Shown: positions 34,801-48,201 of the stretch, one piece after another | How the letters are laid out: each line of letters begins with the position of its first letter | Position numbering within the stretch: the first letter of the stretch is position 1 | DNA from: Nemopilema nomurai | Taxonomy: Eukaryota; Cnidaria; Scyphozoa; Rhizostomeae; Rhizostomatidae | Assembly (NCBI GenBank): GCA_003864495.1 | Contig: ML133465.1 | Coordinates: forward strand, 805,163-869,162 | Direction: 5' to 3' | Length of the DNA: 64,000 nucleotides | The notes under the pieces: model-generated | Told to the model about the DNA's origin: nothing | Database searches by the model: none | The model's input: only the letters and a program-made list of their open reading frames with translations | Program-made: the position numbers and the translations under genes

Positions 34801-36921
34801 AAGCTAGGTTTGATTAGCAGATTTGAAATGGATATGTGAGAAACAGTACCAGAGCCATGGAGCCTCTAAATAATTACGTCAGTTGTAATATTCTTAAAGA
34901 GGGGTCCATTTTTCATTTCAAAAATGGTTGCAAAAGAAGATTGTCTAAAATATCGCTTTATTGAACAAATTTTTCTACTAAAACTTTGACACATATCAGA
35001 AACTTTTCATTATTACGAAAAGGTACCTTTGGTGTGCAAAAATTATAGTTCAATGCAATACGTTGACAGTCTGCGTTAGAATACATTAATGGTCATTGAT
35101 AGGATATCAAAATATGGTAAATTTCTGCACAAATTATGGCAATGCTTCATGATCTATGATAGTTGATAAAATGCTTCACTTTAATGGCACCCTTTCGAAT
35201 TTTTTTATTACTAAAACAACAATTGAAGAAGAAAAATAAGATAAACAAGCTACCAATGCTCAATTGGAAGGAAGCTGTCTTCCAGAAGACATAAAGTTTC
35301 TCATATTCGTGACTCTGATATAAGAGGCAATATCAAGTCTATGAGTAAAACGGTAAACATTCTTTCATAATCATCTACCAAGCCAATTTTGAATGCAACA
35401 TTATTCCGCCGATGAAATACAAAAAGCGAAATGGACATTTATGTCAATATATATAAAGATGTGGATGCCTTGTATTTTCATATAGTTGACAAAATCATCT
35501 TTTCTTGAGCATATGAAATATTTTCCGCCGTTCAAACAAATATTTTCTTAAAGTTGAATTCTTTCAGAAAATCGTGCTCTTGGGATGTATGCCTCCCAGT
35601 CATCAACATATCGTAGTCAAGATGCAGAAGGCCTTGCTAGCTTTGGAAACGATGGAAATTATAATGCGGAGTTGGCCTCATGTGCTCTTACATTACAGGA
35701 AGTTTACCCTTGGTGGCAAGTGGATCTTAAAAACGGAAAAACAATAGCATTGATCAGAGTCACATTTTGTCTTCATGAATGGGATATGATTAATCCATTC
35801 AACATTAGTGTCGGACAAGACAGTTCAAATGGAGGACGCAGCAACCAACTCTGCGTCAAGAATGGCGTCGTCAGTCGTTATAATATGTCCCTGTTCCCCT
35901 GCCCTACTCTCCCCATTGGTCGGTATATAAGTGTATTTATGAATCGCCCTGCCACTCTGAGAATAGCTGAGCTAGAAGCTTACATAGGTATGGTTTACTT
36001 TCCTTTACAACGATATGATTGATTTTCCTTATTAGAAAATTTCTAGATTCTATTTGTTTTTCTAACTTCATTAAACTTTCTAACATTCAAAGTATGTAGA
36101 AATGTGGGACCATATCAAATACCGCAAGTGTAATTTTATCAAACTTGGTCTACATATGAAAATTTTGTTTGCCAGATTTCGATTAAACTTGAGAGGTATT
36201 ATAATAGGAGTTGATTAGAGTTGATTCTTCTCAGGTCTCCTCAGTTAAGATGGATAAGGCAGATAAAGATTGTACATTCGTAAACAGTTCCATGCAAGAA
36301 AATGGTATCACTGCAGCTTTCAAAAAGAAGTACTGATCTATAACACTTTGATACTAGTGCGTAACGCTGAATTTTGAATGTTAATCTTTCTAGCGTGATG
36401 AGCCTTTCTTTCATAAATATCGTTTCAGATATTCATTAAGCAAACATTTTCATATCTATTCAGCTCAAAACATCGCTTTAAGAATGCCGTCATCCCAATC
36501 ATCGACTGCCATAAGCTATGGAATCACGCTACCTGCCAGATTTGGAAATGATGGTAATAGGACTGGGGAGTGGGAATGGTGCAGCATCACGCAGGATGAC
36601 AACATGCCCTGGTGGCAAGTGGATCTGACAAAGCAAGCAGCAGTGATAGCTTTGCGAATAAAGAGTGGTCAGACTTGGGATCCACATAGGATCAATCCAT
36701 TCAAAGTCAGTGTTGGAGACGATAGTTCTAATGGTGGAAGAAACAATGCACTTTGTGTGGATGAAGGAACCCTAAATAATGGAAAGGCGAAGACCTTTTT
36801 CTGCCCGACGGTGCTGCATGGTCGATACGTGACTGTGTTTCTAAACAGAAAAGAGTTTCTTCAAGTTTGTGAAATTAGGATTTATCGAAGGTACTATCTG
36901 ATTCCAACTCAATCTAAATAA
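31887..36921 (+). CDS. Gene 4: intact PAN-linker-EGF-EGF-FTP-FTP secreted lectin-like protein
   Basis: Exons 31887-32225, 32570-32657, 33305-33427, 33941-34063, 35568-35987, 36464-36921; 516 residues; every junction is GT-AG and in frame. Residues 1-22 are a signal peptide (MAWRHYLLVFLALKCINLST). 23-113 is a PAN/apple-like domain (Cys 28, 62, 66, 72, 85). 114-142 is a Cys-rich linker (CDPGYKC). 143-183 and 184-224 are EGFs, both starting DIDEC, with six Cys, of the calcium-binding type. 225-364 and 365-516 are FTP domains with PWWQVDL, NPFxxSVG, NGGR and GRYxxVF. An extracellular glycan- or cell-surface-binding role is inferred; FTP family members bind fucose, but the motif Arg is Gln here in both domains. 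An in-frame ATG at 31830 is possible but 31887 gives the clean leader. Longest introns: 32658-33304, 34064-35567. This is the family reference in the window. Confidence 0.86.
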
Positions 36922-36929
36922 TTCATTTG

Positions 36930-36935
36930 AATAAA
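36930..36935 (+). terminator. Polyadenylation signal AATAAA of gene 4
   Basis: AATAAA begins nine bases after the stop codon. The close spacing implies a very short 3'UTR, unless a later site is used. Confidence 0.5.
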
Positions 36936-37328
36936 CAGCCTGTTAAAGAAAAACTTTCAGTCATTTTTCAAAGGTAGATAGCAGAGATTTAGTCAATCTT
37001 AAGGTTAGGCGCAATATTGAAACTCACTGTTTTTCCATTATCACTACAGATGAAATCCTTTGTGCTGTTTTTCTTCTTTCCTTTGCATTCATGACTTTCT
37101 TACTTAACATTCGTGATGCTGTTCTCATCTTATACCTTTATAAATTAAGGAGTCTTTGACTACTTATTTTTACATCAGTTGACTTGTAATACTACAACCT
37201 TATTTCACTTCCAGGCATTGGTGACTGAAATTGCTATCTTTGAGATGTTCCGTTCAACAATGAGGAAAATATCTTGTGAAAATCAATGTAAAAAAGATGA
37301 CAAAGTCAAATTTAATTTGGCTGCACAG

Positions 37329-37375
37329 TGTGTGTGTGTGAGAGAGCGAGAGAAAGAGAGCGAGAGAAAGAGAGC

Positions 37376-37427
<52 letters not shown>

Positions 37428-37435
37428 GAGAGAGA
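37329..37435. repeat. TG and GA/CGAGA microsatellite
   Basis: About six TG units, then imperfect GAGAGCGAGAGAAA and pure GA runs to 37435. Open frames across it (Arg/Glu repeats) are artefacts of the repeat. Confidence 0.95.
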
Positions 37436-40400
37436 TATATGAAAGAATTCTTAAACTTATGGTTCAAGCCCAAGTTATTTAATACTATGAATAGTGGTTT
37501 TGGCCAAACTAAAGCAATTCATTACTAGCACTGCAAGTGTATTGAACTAGAAAGTAGAATAAATATTTGTATTAATTCCTGTTAAATCTGAGTGCTGGTT
37601 ATTCTTTCAAATCAATTGGAACCTTTATACTCGGCTAGCATTTCCCATATTTCTTAATCTTTAGCCACTTTGTCAAGCTCTTTTTAATTTTTTAACAAAT
37701 TGTAGGTCATTGAATGTAAGTATATTTGTTAAAATCTTTATAAGCGATTTAGGGTCTCTGTAACAATTTTAGGGTCTACATTTTTCACGTAGCATGCAAT
37801 ATTAACATCTAAATAAGCACATAACACTGCGGCAATAATCTTTAATTGTCTACTATATATTTGCACTTTGAAGTTAGATCATTTTCCTACTTATTGGATC
37901 TTCTAAGTTTTTTCTTTCATCTTGTCGATAGTAAGCTGGTAAAATGTGCTTTAACAAGTGTCTGTCTTATTAAACTAAAAATTGATTCTACAACGTTCTA
38001 GTCTGTAAACAATCTCATCTCTCAGTTGTTTTGATGAATTTGTTGGCATAATGGATTTAATTTGATCAGTTAAAAAACTGTTATTTAGCTATCTTAAGGA
38101 ATTTCTTTATATGCAAATTCTCCTTTATCAGTCTTTGCAGTTAAAAATTATAAACTTTTAATTTTACAATTAACTTGACCTGCTGAGAAATCATTGTTTG
38201 AACTTTTCTTCATCTCAAACGACTTTGGTTGCTGTCGAGTTCCAAATATGTTTAGGGCCCAGGTGCGCTGACCTGCATACCACAGCCACAAAGCACCCAT
38301 CACGTAAGCAAAATGCCAATCAGAAATGCGGAGGAGCGAATACGCTCTCGAATCTCTGCGGCTCTGGTCTCGTATCCATGGTATAGACGCACTAGCATTC
38401 GAATTATGACTGCAATGTAACCCCGTTTGTCTTCTAGCAATTAGTGCGAAAATGCTATGAAAAGAAAAGTACGAAATTTTCCTTTCTTAATATCGTCAAT
38501 ACCGAGGTAGGGTTTTTTTCCAACTTCGTTGCAATTATTAAGAATAGTCTTGAAGGTAGAGGTTATGAAATCAAATCAAATTAGCTGGTGTATGTAAAAG
38601 CCATGTCTCTTGCACTTCTCAAAGGGTTATGGAAGTTTCTAGATAATGCCAGCTTAATAAAAAAGGCTTTCTCATTAAAAGTAGTTAAATGAAATGTCAG
38701 TGGCGGATATTATACAAGAGCCTCTACTTTTGCACACTCACGAAGAACGGCATGTGATTTACAATTTTTACAGATAAAAAGCATCAATGGTAAATGTTGT
38801 CACTTAGAGAACGTGTTTGAACAAAAAATCATTGAGAAAAATCATGTGAATGGTACATTTAGTTAGCTGCTTGGTCTTTTCCTTTTGTCTCAAAAAGGGA
38901 CTGAACCTGAAATTGCGAAATCAACGTTATTAGCTCTAAGTTGCGAGAAACGAATAGCATAACTACTATACAATTTGAATTGCTACGTTCCACGAATAGA
39001 ATGAATAAATTGAAGGTGTTGCTTAGGCACGAGAATGGCTGAAGAGCCTAGTTATGAACAGTTGACAAAAGGCTACAATGCTCGTTCTTTACTTTCCAAT
39101 ATCCGATTCTTTAACTCAATAAGCAATAAGGGTAACCAAAGTGTGGTCGGCTTGCAAGTGAACTGACACCAAACGTTTGGTAGTTTAGGCACATCGGTCA
39201 ATCTTGTTTTTCTAATCAATGCGCATTACTAGAAATACTTAAAACTTCCATTTAGGAGGAGCCGTCACCTAAGTCATATTCAATTGGTGTTTTACAAGCT
39301 GTATAGATGCACAAGAAGATTGAAATTCTTCCAGCTTAGTAACAGGAGAACTAATTTGACAGAAAGAAAAGGGCAAACACTAGGCTGTATGTTTTACATC
39401 TATACCCAAGATAAATAAGCATTGATAATTTTGTTGGAGTAAGTTGTCTGTAACTAATAATGTTGGTAACAATTATATTAAAAATTTTACAGTGATGTTT
39501 TAAAGCAAAATAGTGAGCAATAAACTTTTCTTTGGTATTTCTCCTTTAGGCTAATTGACTTTTTAACGTTGACGTATTATGACTCGCATCGTTAATGGAA
39601 AAATAAGCTGTTCCTCATGGCTCTGTGTCGACAAAGGGCACAAATTCTATCTTCAGCGGCAGCTTTCAACTTTTCTCTAATTTCTTGCTGATGCAAGAAT
39701 ACCTATATAGCTAGAATCATTTGGTTCTGCAGCGATATGCAACCAGTTGTAAAAACTAGATTGAGGATTGTGATCGAAAGAAGCTTCTTTGGATCCTCTG
39801 GCGCCATTTAAAACTTTACTCTAAACCTTTCCCGCGTTTTTGAGAAATGGGAAGTCACGTAAATATCATGCGAAAGAGTTCGAAATTCTCATATCAGGTT
39901 TCACGCAACGGCAAGCAAGTTTAGCCAAGTTTTTATGCCGGCATGAGTTCATTTCGGGTCTTCTGTAAAGATCCTCTTACTCTTCACATTGTGAAAAGGG
40001 ATAGCCATTCATTGTCTTTCAGCATGTCTTGGTCAAAACCTCGAGCTTGAACCTATTTGCACTTCATCATCTCTTTTGGCTCTTGTGCCGCTCTTGAAAC
40101 TTTCTTTGTGATAAGTGTCGTTCATAATCTCTTCTATAACGAGGTTACAGTCGTCTTTAGAGCTATCTTTAATGAGGACATGAACCATTGATGGTATGTC
40201 ATCTTTGGCACTATAGTCTACAAATTATAGATCTCATAGCAATCATCCCATCTATCAGCCATCTGGCATTTTGTAGACAATCTTGTGTCGTGGCCTCTAA
40301 CTTTATGTAAGTTATGTAGGCTTGAAGAAGGTGCTTCTGTGAGGGCAGTAAAGATTTATCGGGGGTTGCAAAAGACAAGGGCACAGAGGTAAGTGGGTCT

Positions 40401-40640
40401 GGCATAGCTTCTTCAATATCTCAAAAAATGTCCAAAAGCTTGGCTATTTCACTTTAGAATTGACATTTTCTTTTACTGTTTCATACTCTTGGACAATCCT
40501 GTTTTCAGTCTCAGCTTCTTTATGAGCCGACAAAGATCTAAGACCTATACTACTAAAGGGCTCTTCAACAAACTGAACATTTTGCTACCAAAGAACATCA
40601 TCATCCCAGCAGCAATCTGTTTGGCCGACCTTTCTATGTT
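37436..40640. other. Central region, no gene recognised
   Basis: Lies between the two convergent lectin arrays. No exon of the lectin family and no transposon hallmark found. 40211-40405 (-) has an open frame with TQDCLQNARWLIDGM that looks coding-like but whose continuation is broken. Confidence 0.35.
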
Positions 40641-41726
40641 CAAAAGCGACTGCCATTTGCCTTGATCTCGTGATTACATACCCATAAATGTTTATTTTGA
40701 AACCAGAATGGACAGAAGCATAAACTACATGGTACATATCGTTTGGCGCCTTCTGTCCAACATCTTGTCAAGTGAGTGCAGTTCTTTTCTAGGTCGCTTT
40801 TGGTCTTGAAGTTCATTCTCAACATGGTAGCAAAGGCCCTGGTCATCTCGTTGTCTCTTAACCCATGTTCACACAACACAATGTTACTGCAGAGAACTCA
40901 CATTGTACATATCGTTTGGCGCCTTCTGTCCAACATCTCGTCAAGTGAGTGCAGTTCTTTTCTAGGTCGCTTTTGGTCTTGAAGTTCATTCTCAACATGG
41001 TAGCAAAGGCCCTGGTCATCTCGTTGTCTCTTAACCCATGTTCACACAACACAATGTTGCTGCAGAGAATACCTATGGTTCATTTCGATAGCGTGCAAAA
41101 CCACTTGACGACCTATGGGATAGAATTCCATTTCCTTTCGAAATTCTAATAGATGCCTTCTTTTCAACGAACGGGTTTCTGACGTCAAAGGCTTACTGTC
41201 ATCCTCATCATTTGTATCTTGATAGTCATATATATTTAGGTTAGCCAAATATAAATTGGCCAAAAAACACATTAGGACACCTTTCCATTTTAGATTTTTG
41301 TTGCCTAGTTTTAATGACGTCATCATCAACAGAGCAACCTCAGAAGACATTATCAAGATTCTGAAATTGACATCTCCATAGTTTATTCAGTGGAAGAAAC
41401 AAGTTGAGATTAAGTAATTGGCTGATTTTCCAATATTGATAAATTTTCTAATCACATCACCAAAAAGAAAAATTTATGAAAACTTTATTTTGGCTCATCT
41501 TGAATTTGAAGTCTCCATAGTTAATTAAGTGGGACTGTGTAATAAGATTTGAGGTTAGGCAGTTTGTTTGCTTTCCTACAAAATTTCTTGCCTTAGTTTT
41601 TTTAGCAGATTTGCAAGAATCTCGCGGACAAACTTTCCGAAAAAGTGAAGGGACTAGCCCCTTCCCCCCTCTTATTCCTGCCATTGCTCCACCAAAGCAA
41701 TAATGCATTCTTGCAAGTTCTAACAC
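40211..41726 (-). pseudogene. Degraded unidentified coding-like region
   Basis: Several - strand open frames lie in series: 41457-41726, 41042-41356 (contains YDYQDTNDEDD and EFYPIGRQVVLHAIEMNH), 40858-41052 and 40640-40879 (both with CEHGLRDNEMTRAFATMLRM), and 40211-40405. The composition looks protein-like rather than random, and a 173-bp duplication copies one piece. I do not recognise the family; a decayed transposon or host gene is possible. Confidence 0.3.
40733..41067. repeat. 173-bp tandem duplication
   Basis: The block starting TACATATCGTTTGGCGCC at 40733 recurs at 40906. Differences are very few (for example CATCTTGTC versus CATCTCGTC), so the duplication is recent compared with other repeats here. 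Confidence 0.9.
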
Positions 41727-44700
41727 TCCGCTTAATATTCAGCGGTTGATGACGGATCGTTTTCAATGTATATCAAAGGTCATTCATTTTGGGTCTTTTA
41801 GGAGGAATTTCATCTGCCATTAAAAACTAGATGTAGAGTATCTGAATTTCTCTGCAGCAGATTTATCAAAGCTCTAGCCAGTAAAGAAGATGAAATTTAT
41901 TACTTTGCTGAGGTCACACGTGATCAGGCATAGGAGCTTTGAATCATCAGCTGCACCTATCATAATTCTAAAAAAAAGCTGAGAGTGAGTCAAGACTTTA
42001 GTATCTCAATGGGGAAAACACAAAGACTTCAATGAAATAAATTTTAAAAAGCTAAGGAAACCAAATAAGTTTTATTTGCAACAGATCTGCAACTTCTAGT
42101 GCCATTATTTTCACAGTCAACTTTCGTAGCTTTGTTCAAAATCAATATTATGAACCGCTATACCGTATGTTGCCAGCAAAATTATTTGTATTGCTAGGGC
42201 AATATAAGAAAGACAATAGGTTGTGTGGATTATAGACTGATTATTATAGATTGTGTGGATTATAGACTGATTATTATAGATTAAGAAAGAGACTGGATTA
42301 TAGAGGAAAGAGATTGGATTATAGAGGAAAGAGACTAGATTTTAGTTTAAGACAAATTTCAGTAGCAAATAAAGCAAATTTGGAAAATAGTTAATAGCTC
42401 TCAAAAAATTGGTGGATGATTATCTGAATGAACTCTGAATCACCATTCAGCTTATCCTGGAACAGTCATGGAAAAATGCACATTCATTCAACTTAGCATG
42501 AAGATATTGCGTTTTTGAGCACGACAGGTACTCTTCGTTCTTATACCGCCTTATTATAAACGAATTAATATCAATTCAATAGGACAATATGAATGAAATG
42601 AAAATAAAAAAATATTTCACTTCACATCAATATGAAAGAAGCCAGCGTTCCTGAAGCGACAAACTTCATATTGTTTGTCTTAGATACGGCCTTGAGTGAT
42701 TCTCTTTCCATGAACTTGAATGAAATAGTTATGTAACTAAGGAGCTTATATGAGTTTTATCTAATATGTTGATAATCACTGGAAGACAATCTACAGTACC
42801 CTATTCAAAGGAACGGGTAAAGGTAGCTTTAAACTAATTAAACAGCTTGCTGCTCAAGGAAGAAAATTGAATATTCCTAATTCTATTGCGCTTAATTACT
42901 ATTACGGATTGTGCCCGATTCATTAATAATTAAGGAGTATTTGCTCGTTCAAGCCGAGCGATGTTTACATGTTTAACAAATGTAGAGCTTGAAAAATCTT
43001 CAGCAATTGCCGCAAAAAGCAGTAAAACAAACGGAAAGAAAGTTCAAAGGTAATAATAAATTCGGAAAACATTTCAGTGACAATGAGTAATGTTTACTGC
43101 TTGTATGTATGACAAATTTGTATAAGCATATAGTTGAACACACGTTCTTCACAAGAATGTCAGACGGACATGGTGCATAGAATGAAAGAAGCGTTATCTA
43201 GCAGAGAAATGCTGAAAACCTAACATATTATTCATGTAATTGACATGAGTATTTGGTGAAAGATATCAAAATATAAAAAGCTACGTACTCGGCAAGCGAT
43301 TTTCAAGTTTTTAATAATGCAATGACTGCTCAGTGATTAGAGGGGCTGACCAAACTTTTCCAATCACGTGAGCAGTCACCAGCTCTCTGTGATTCCAGGT
43401 ATAAGGAATCACGAGTTGTGGTCACATCGACAGGAAGAATCAGGATACTGCTTGATACGCAAAAAGCTTCTCGGTCTCCTGTAACTACCTTCAGATGCTA
43501 GGAAGAAACAAATTCAAAAACTTGTTAACTTGAAAAAGTATAGTTTAACGTGATTCTGATTCTGATTCATGTCACACATAGTTCGTCTGATAATCAGTTG
43601 ACTAGGGGTACAGAGGATTTGCAATGATGCAATAATGGACTCCTTTTCGAGCTGATCTTCTTGTGTTCTCAAAAAGAAAAGTTATTGCTGCTCGTTGTTT
43701 GTGTGCTTGTGCGATAAAACGCGTAAAATAACTTGATTTAGAAACTATTCGAGCCTACAATTGCCCTGCATTGTCTCATATTGTTTCTAGAATCCATTTT
43801 GAATAATATATTCTACCTAGCTTGTAAAATCATATACTTTGTGGTGTCCAGTTCAAAACATCTAAATGCAATTTAGCTGACCTTGTTCTACAGTTTCTCT
43901 AGCTTTCAAACCTCCTTAAATCTTGGGTTAGCTTGACCATTTCAAAGGTTTTCAAGAACACTGTCAAAAAAGTTCTCAATCAACGGAGACCATAATTAGG
44001 AACTCATTAATGTTTCTGTTTTCTATTTTTTTAAGGATTACTCGATTGTTTGCATCAGGACACCCGTGAATGAATTCGGTCAGAGACTTTTGCAAAGTCA
44101 TTAATCTTTAGTATTAACAATAAACACTCTTTAACTGAACTTTTTTCTTAAGTTGACTAGATGAGACATCAAAATCTGATCTAGGTCCAATTTAATGAAA
44201 GCCTGAGGCTTAGGCTTAGCTCATTACAGAAACTTTCCCTTGAATTACTTTTTATACGCGCCTTCTGTTCTCCTCATAATATCATTTAAAAAGTTTTACA
44301 ACCATCTTAATTTTTGCAAGATCATTTCCGATGTAGTTAGTTTAGAGCTGATTAATGCAATCACTAGAATGCTAAGATATTAGTATAGATGTCCTTCCAT
44401 AGGAAAGATGAAGGTTGGACAAGATAGAGACAGTTTACTGGAAATGTTCCATGCGCTTGCTCGAAGCAAACTCCAAGCTACTCATAGATTGGATGAGGCA
44501 CAGACTTTGTGTTAATCACCGTGCAAAAAACCCTTCTTTGAGCTCTGCTTCAATATAAGACTGATGGCATTTAAGTTTGCAAGGGTACTAATAGAACTTT
44601 TTGAATAATTAGGTAAGAGGAAGATGATTCTAATAATCAGCCTAGCAACTACTATAGATTGCATAAATATACCGTTGTACATGGTTTTGCACTGCACTCT

Positions 44701-46914
44701 GGCATCTAATTCATAGAGAATCTCCAAGTTTCCCGTTGCAACTGTGAAGATTGGCTTAAATGGGCCTTGTGCATCAAACTTCTTTCAGTACAGGTGAACA
44801 TGGGGAGTCGTTTAAAGAAGCTGGAGACCTTTGCAGCCATAACGAAATAAACAATCAACGCTTTACTCACTTTTTAGTAATAACAACAACATCCCTAGGT
44901 CAACTCGTTTAGCAATGAGCAAGCAGTCTTTATAGAAAATTAGTGACCTTTGATGGTCAATTTTCTGTTTATGATATTGCCTGCTAACACGCTGTTATGC
45001 CCGAGCCAAGCTTCACTCTTTTAACAGTAACGGAGATTCTTTTAGGCAGGTGTAGCTTACTGGAATAGTTTGTTATTGAAAACCGTAACAAACAAAAGTA
45101 CGTCCTTTGGTAATAGCCATGTTTATAAATGACTCATCAATATCTAATGTCGAAGGTTTTCGATCCTTCTGGGCAATTGATGTGATGGTATATTCGGATG
45201 CGTGCAAGAATATGCATAGAGGCTGATGTCCAATAGAGTATTCAGCATCCAGAAAATTTTTACAATATGTAGATGTGCACAAAGAACTCCGATTTCCTTG
45301 CTCAAACTGGCTACAATTCTTTGCGAGTATGCAAAGTAGTGATAAATGTATGTGCTCAGGTGTTGAAACCACGTAGCATTTCTTATTAGATTAATTTAAA
45401 AGTGCTGAAATATGACCACATAAAAACGAATGAAATCATTGACTTGATACTGCAAGATAAACTGACCTTTTACTGAAAAATGATTGTATAAATACAATCT
45501 GGGTTGAAATTTATGGCTTTAACAGCCATCTTGACCTCTTCCGTATGAGAGAAATTTAGTGACTGTTCTAACAAATTAGAAATTTTTTTTTTGAGGCGTG
45601 CATTTTGTTGGGCAAAAGCCAGACAAGATATTTGCAAATACGCAACTTTCGGGCAAAATCTCTAAGTCTCCGGAATTATATCGTAGCGACTCAATTGATG
45701 AAATGTGGAGGTCCTTTGGGCCTATTCGGGAAGCATTAGATGTTGCTCAAATACTGTTATATTTTTAGTCCTTCTTCGTCAATAATTTGAGTAAATCAGT
45801 ATTTTGAGTGACTCCACCAGCCTAAACGCTTATTAGCTAACCACTCTTGAAAACTAGCGTCGGTTTTTTGCGACCCAGTAATACATTTTTCATCATGATT
45901 TTGAATAAGCCTATCACCATTGGCCTAACCATCTTGTACGCCACGATTTTATCAGCGTCTGGACAACGAAACCCAATGGCTCATTTTCGAAGGAACTTTG
46001 ATAAATTAATCTGCTGCTAATAGTCGCTTATCCTCGTTGCCATTACAATATTTTACGAAAGGGAGTTAACCCGACTGAACTACAGCTTGTCCACTCGTGA
46101 ACTGATCTTATAATAAACACTGATTGACATTAGAACAGCAAGGCATTTGACTCAGCAGGTAAAGATTTGTTTACACCATGAAAAGATTGAAGATTTAAGA
46201 TTCGTTAACTTTCAACGCTCTCTTTGGGTATCGAATTAGCCAATTGTCAGTAGTGCAAGTAGCTTTATACTTTTTTAGCTGCTGCACTCTGGAAAAAGTA
46301 CATTTATATGTAATTCCAAATTGTTAAATGATAGCCTTATGGATCAAATGGCACTCACATTTGATTGACAGAAATAACTCAAGTAATCTTTGGAATGTCA
46401 AGCCAGGTTAATCTGAAACACAAAGACGTCAAATGCCGCTTACTGACTAGCTGCCAGCACTTCCATCTTCTACCTTTAATAAATAAAAGAATTCTCCAAG
46501 TTAAATTATAATAGATTGTTGAATATTTTCATTCAGCAATTGTCAAAGAAACTGTCTTATATATAGTCAGACTGTTCTTCAAAAGATATTATTTTCATCA
46601 ATCCAAGCTGGGACAAGAAAAGAGCTTCAATGCAACTAAGTCGCTCAACCGGAGTATTCATAAGGACTTAGTTTGGCTCTAAATGAAATAGATGGGAATA
46701 TAGGAAATATAGAGGCAGAAATCGATGACCATAGATTTACATGTAGATACACTGATAATATTGGTTTGGGCACTTATTGATTCTCAGAAATCGCATAAAT
46801 GTGTGTTTGATTATGCTAGTGCACAAATATATTTTTTACTGAGTTATTCACCGTTTTAACGTAGCTGCAACTTTCAATTTTTGGACTATAGTCGGAAATG
46901 ATTAACCTCAAAAA
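41727..46914. other. Central region, low content
   Basis: Contains the tandem repeats at 42221-42345 and otherwise AT-rich sequence. Minus-strand open frames at 44512-44727 and 45073-45372 have no recognisable domain. No lectin exon seen until 46915. Confidence 0.35.
42221..42345. repeat. 30-bp x2 and ~21-bp x3 tandem repeats
   Basis: TTGTGTGGATTATAGACTGA-containing 30-bp unit at 42221 and 42251, followed by three units of about 21 bp (AGAGGAAAGAGATTGGATT-like) to 42345. Confidence 0.85.
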
Positions 46915-47099
46915 CCTCCAATTCACGAACTTGGAGAAACTCAAATCGGTTTAGGAACACAGTCACATATTGACAATGTAGTAACGTTGGGCAGTAAAAG
47001 TACGTGAACTCTCTAGCATTTAGGATGCCATCACCCACACACAGTGAATTGTTTCGTCCACTATTCGCACTATCATCTTCAATACTGATATCAAATCGA
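46915..47099 (-). pseudogene. FTP2 fragment, orphan
   Basis: Reverse-complement sequence matches the last ~185 bases of FTP2 exons (SVGDD-like region through LxVCEVEVY). It includes the CTTGGAGAAACTCAAATC variant shared only with the fragment at 56895-57045. No 5' half, no other lectin exons nearby. Marks the innermost copy of the - strand array. Confidence 0.7.
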
Positions 47100-48201
47100 C
47101 AATGATATCATTTCTAAAGTCGATTCATGCAACGTTATTGGTAAATTGTAGGCTTTATTTGTAAAGCAACCAGCACTTTGATGAAGATTAAGTAATCAGA
47201 ATGTAGCGAGACGCTAAAGTTGATACCTGTGGCAAGTGATTATGTTTGCCAAAGTCAGCAAGACCAGAAACATTGAATTAACTGGTTGAAACTTTCGATT
47301 TTCCACACTGACCATGTCGTAAATCATTCCTCCGATCAAACTAATGCTCGAGAAAACTTTATACCTGTGCTTTATTCTCGCGATTTTTAGAAAACTAAAA
47401 TCTTTAGCATCCGTGCTCAAATCCCATTTGCTATTTGTGCTAATTCACCCTAATTGGACTACAGGGCTTTACATCATTGGTCGCATAAATCAAGTCTTCA
47501 ATTAAAAAATGAAATAATAGTATCTGCAAGACAGGTGCATTGATATATCTGATAAATCTAACATTTACCTAATATATATATTAGCATATACAGTGCTACA
47601 TATCTCAATCACACAATGCCAGATGCATGAACAAGTCACAATGCACTTAAATTCGATACATTCCTATTGATACTCAGGGTATTTGAATTGTCGTTATGTT
47701 GCGTAAGAGGGCCGAATCATGTGCTTTTGTCTTTTATTCTATACTCCTTGGCCTCATACGCTATAGCTATTGAAGTAACGTTATATCATAACGTATACTA
47801 ATTTATTCCAAAAATTGCATTACCAAATTCAGTTATCATTCATATTCATCAAGTTAAACTAATAGCAAAAAAAACCTCGAGTCCATTGTTACTTGCGGTA
47901 AAAACTACTCAAAGACCACGCTCTATCAAGGATGTGATTATGACCACGCCTAAGGATTATGACACAAAACAATAACATAAGTCAGCAGCCAACATGTTGG
48001 GCGAAATAATGCAACTAACTGAAACTATTTGGAACTTTTCAACTACGCAAATATTAGCTAACGAGCTTTAAATATTGCAAACCAATTCTTCTTGATTGTA
48101 CCATTCAGTTCATGCCACTTTACTGCTTTCAGGTTTACAATTGCAAATATTTGAAATTGATCTCACATAATTTGAACTATGTTGTTTCCCAAGTGTTAGA
48201 G
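47100..48201. other. Intergenic downstream of gene 5
   Basis: No gene recognised. An open frame at 47214-47420 (-) is hydrophobic but has no supporting homology visible to me. Confidence 0.35.

Noticed and set aside
37179..37528. Arg/Glu-repeat open frames
   Set aside because: They are translations of the GA/CGAGA microsatellite and have no flanking coding support.
45073..45372. 99-codon minus-strand frame with several Cys
   Set aside because: No recognisable domain, no ATG-based start that stands out, no splice pattern, no copy elsewhere in the window.
44512..47420. Hydrophobic minus-strand frames suggesting a 7TM receptor
   Set aside because: Hydrophobic frames are common in AT-rich DNA; no receptor motif and no consistent exon chain could be traced.
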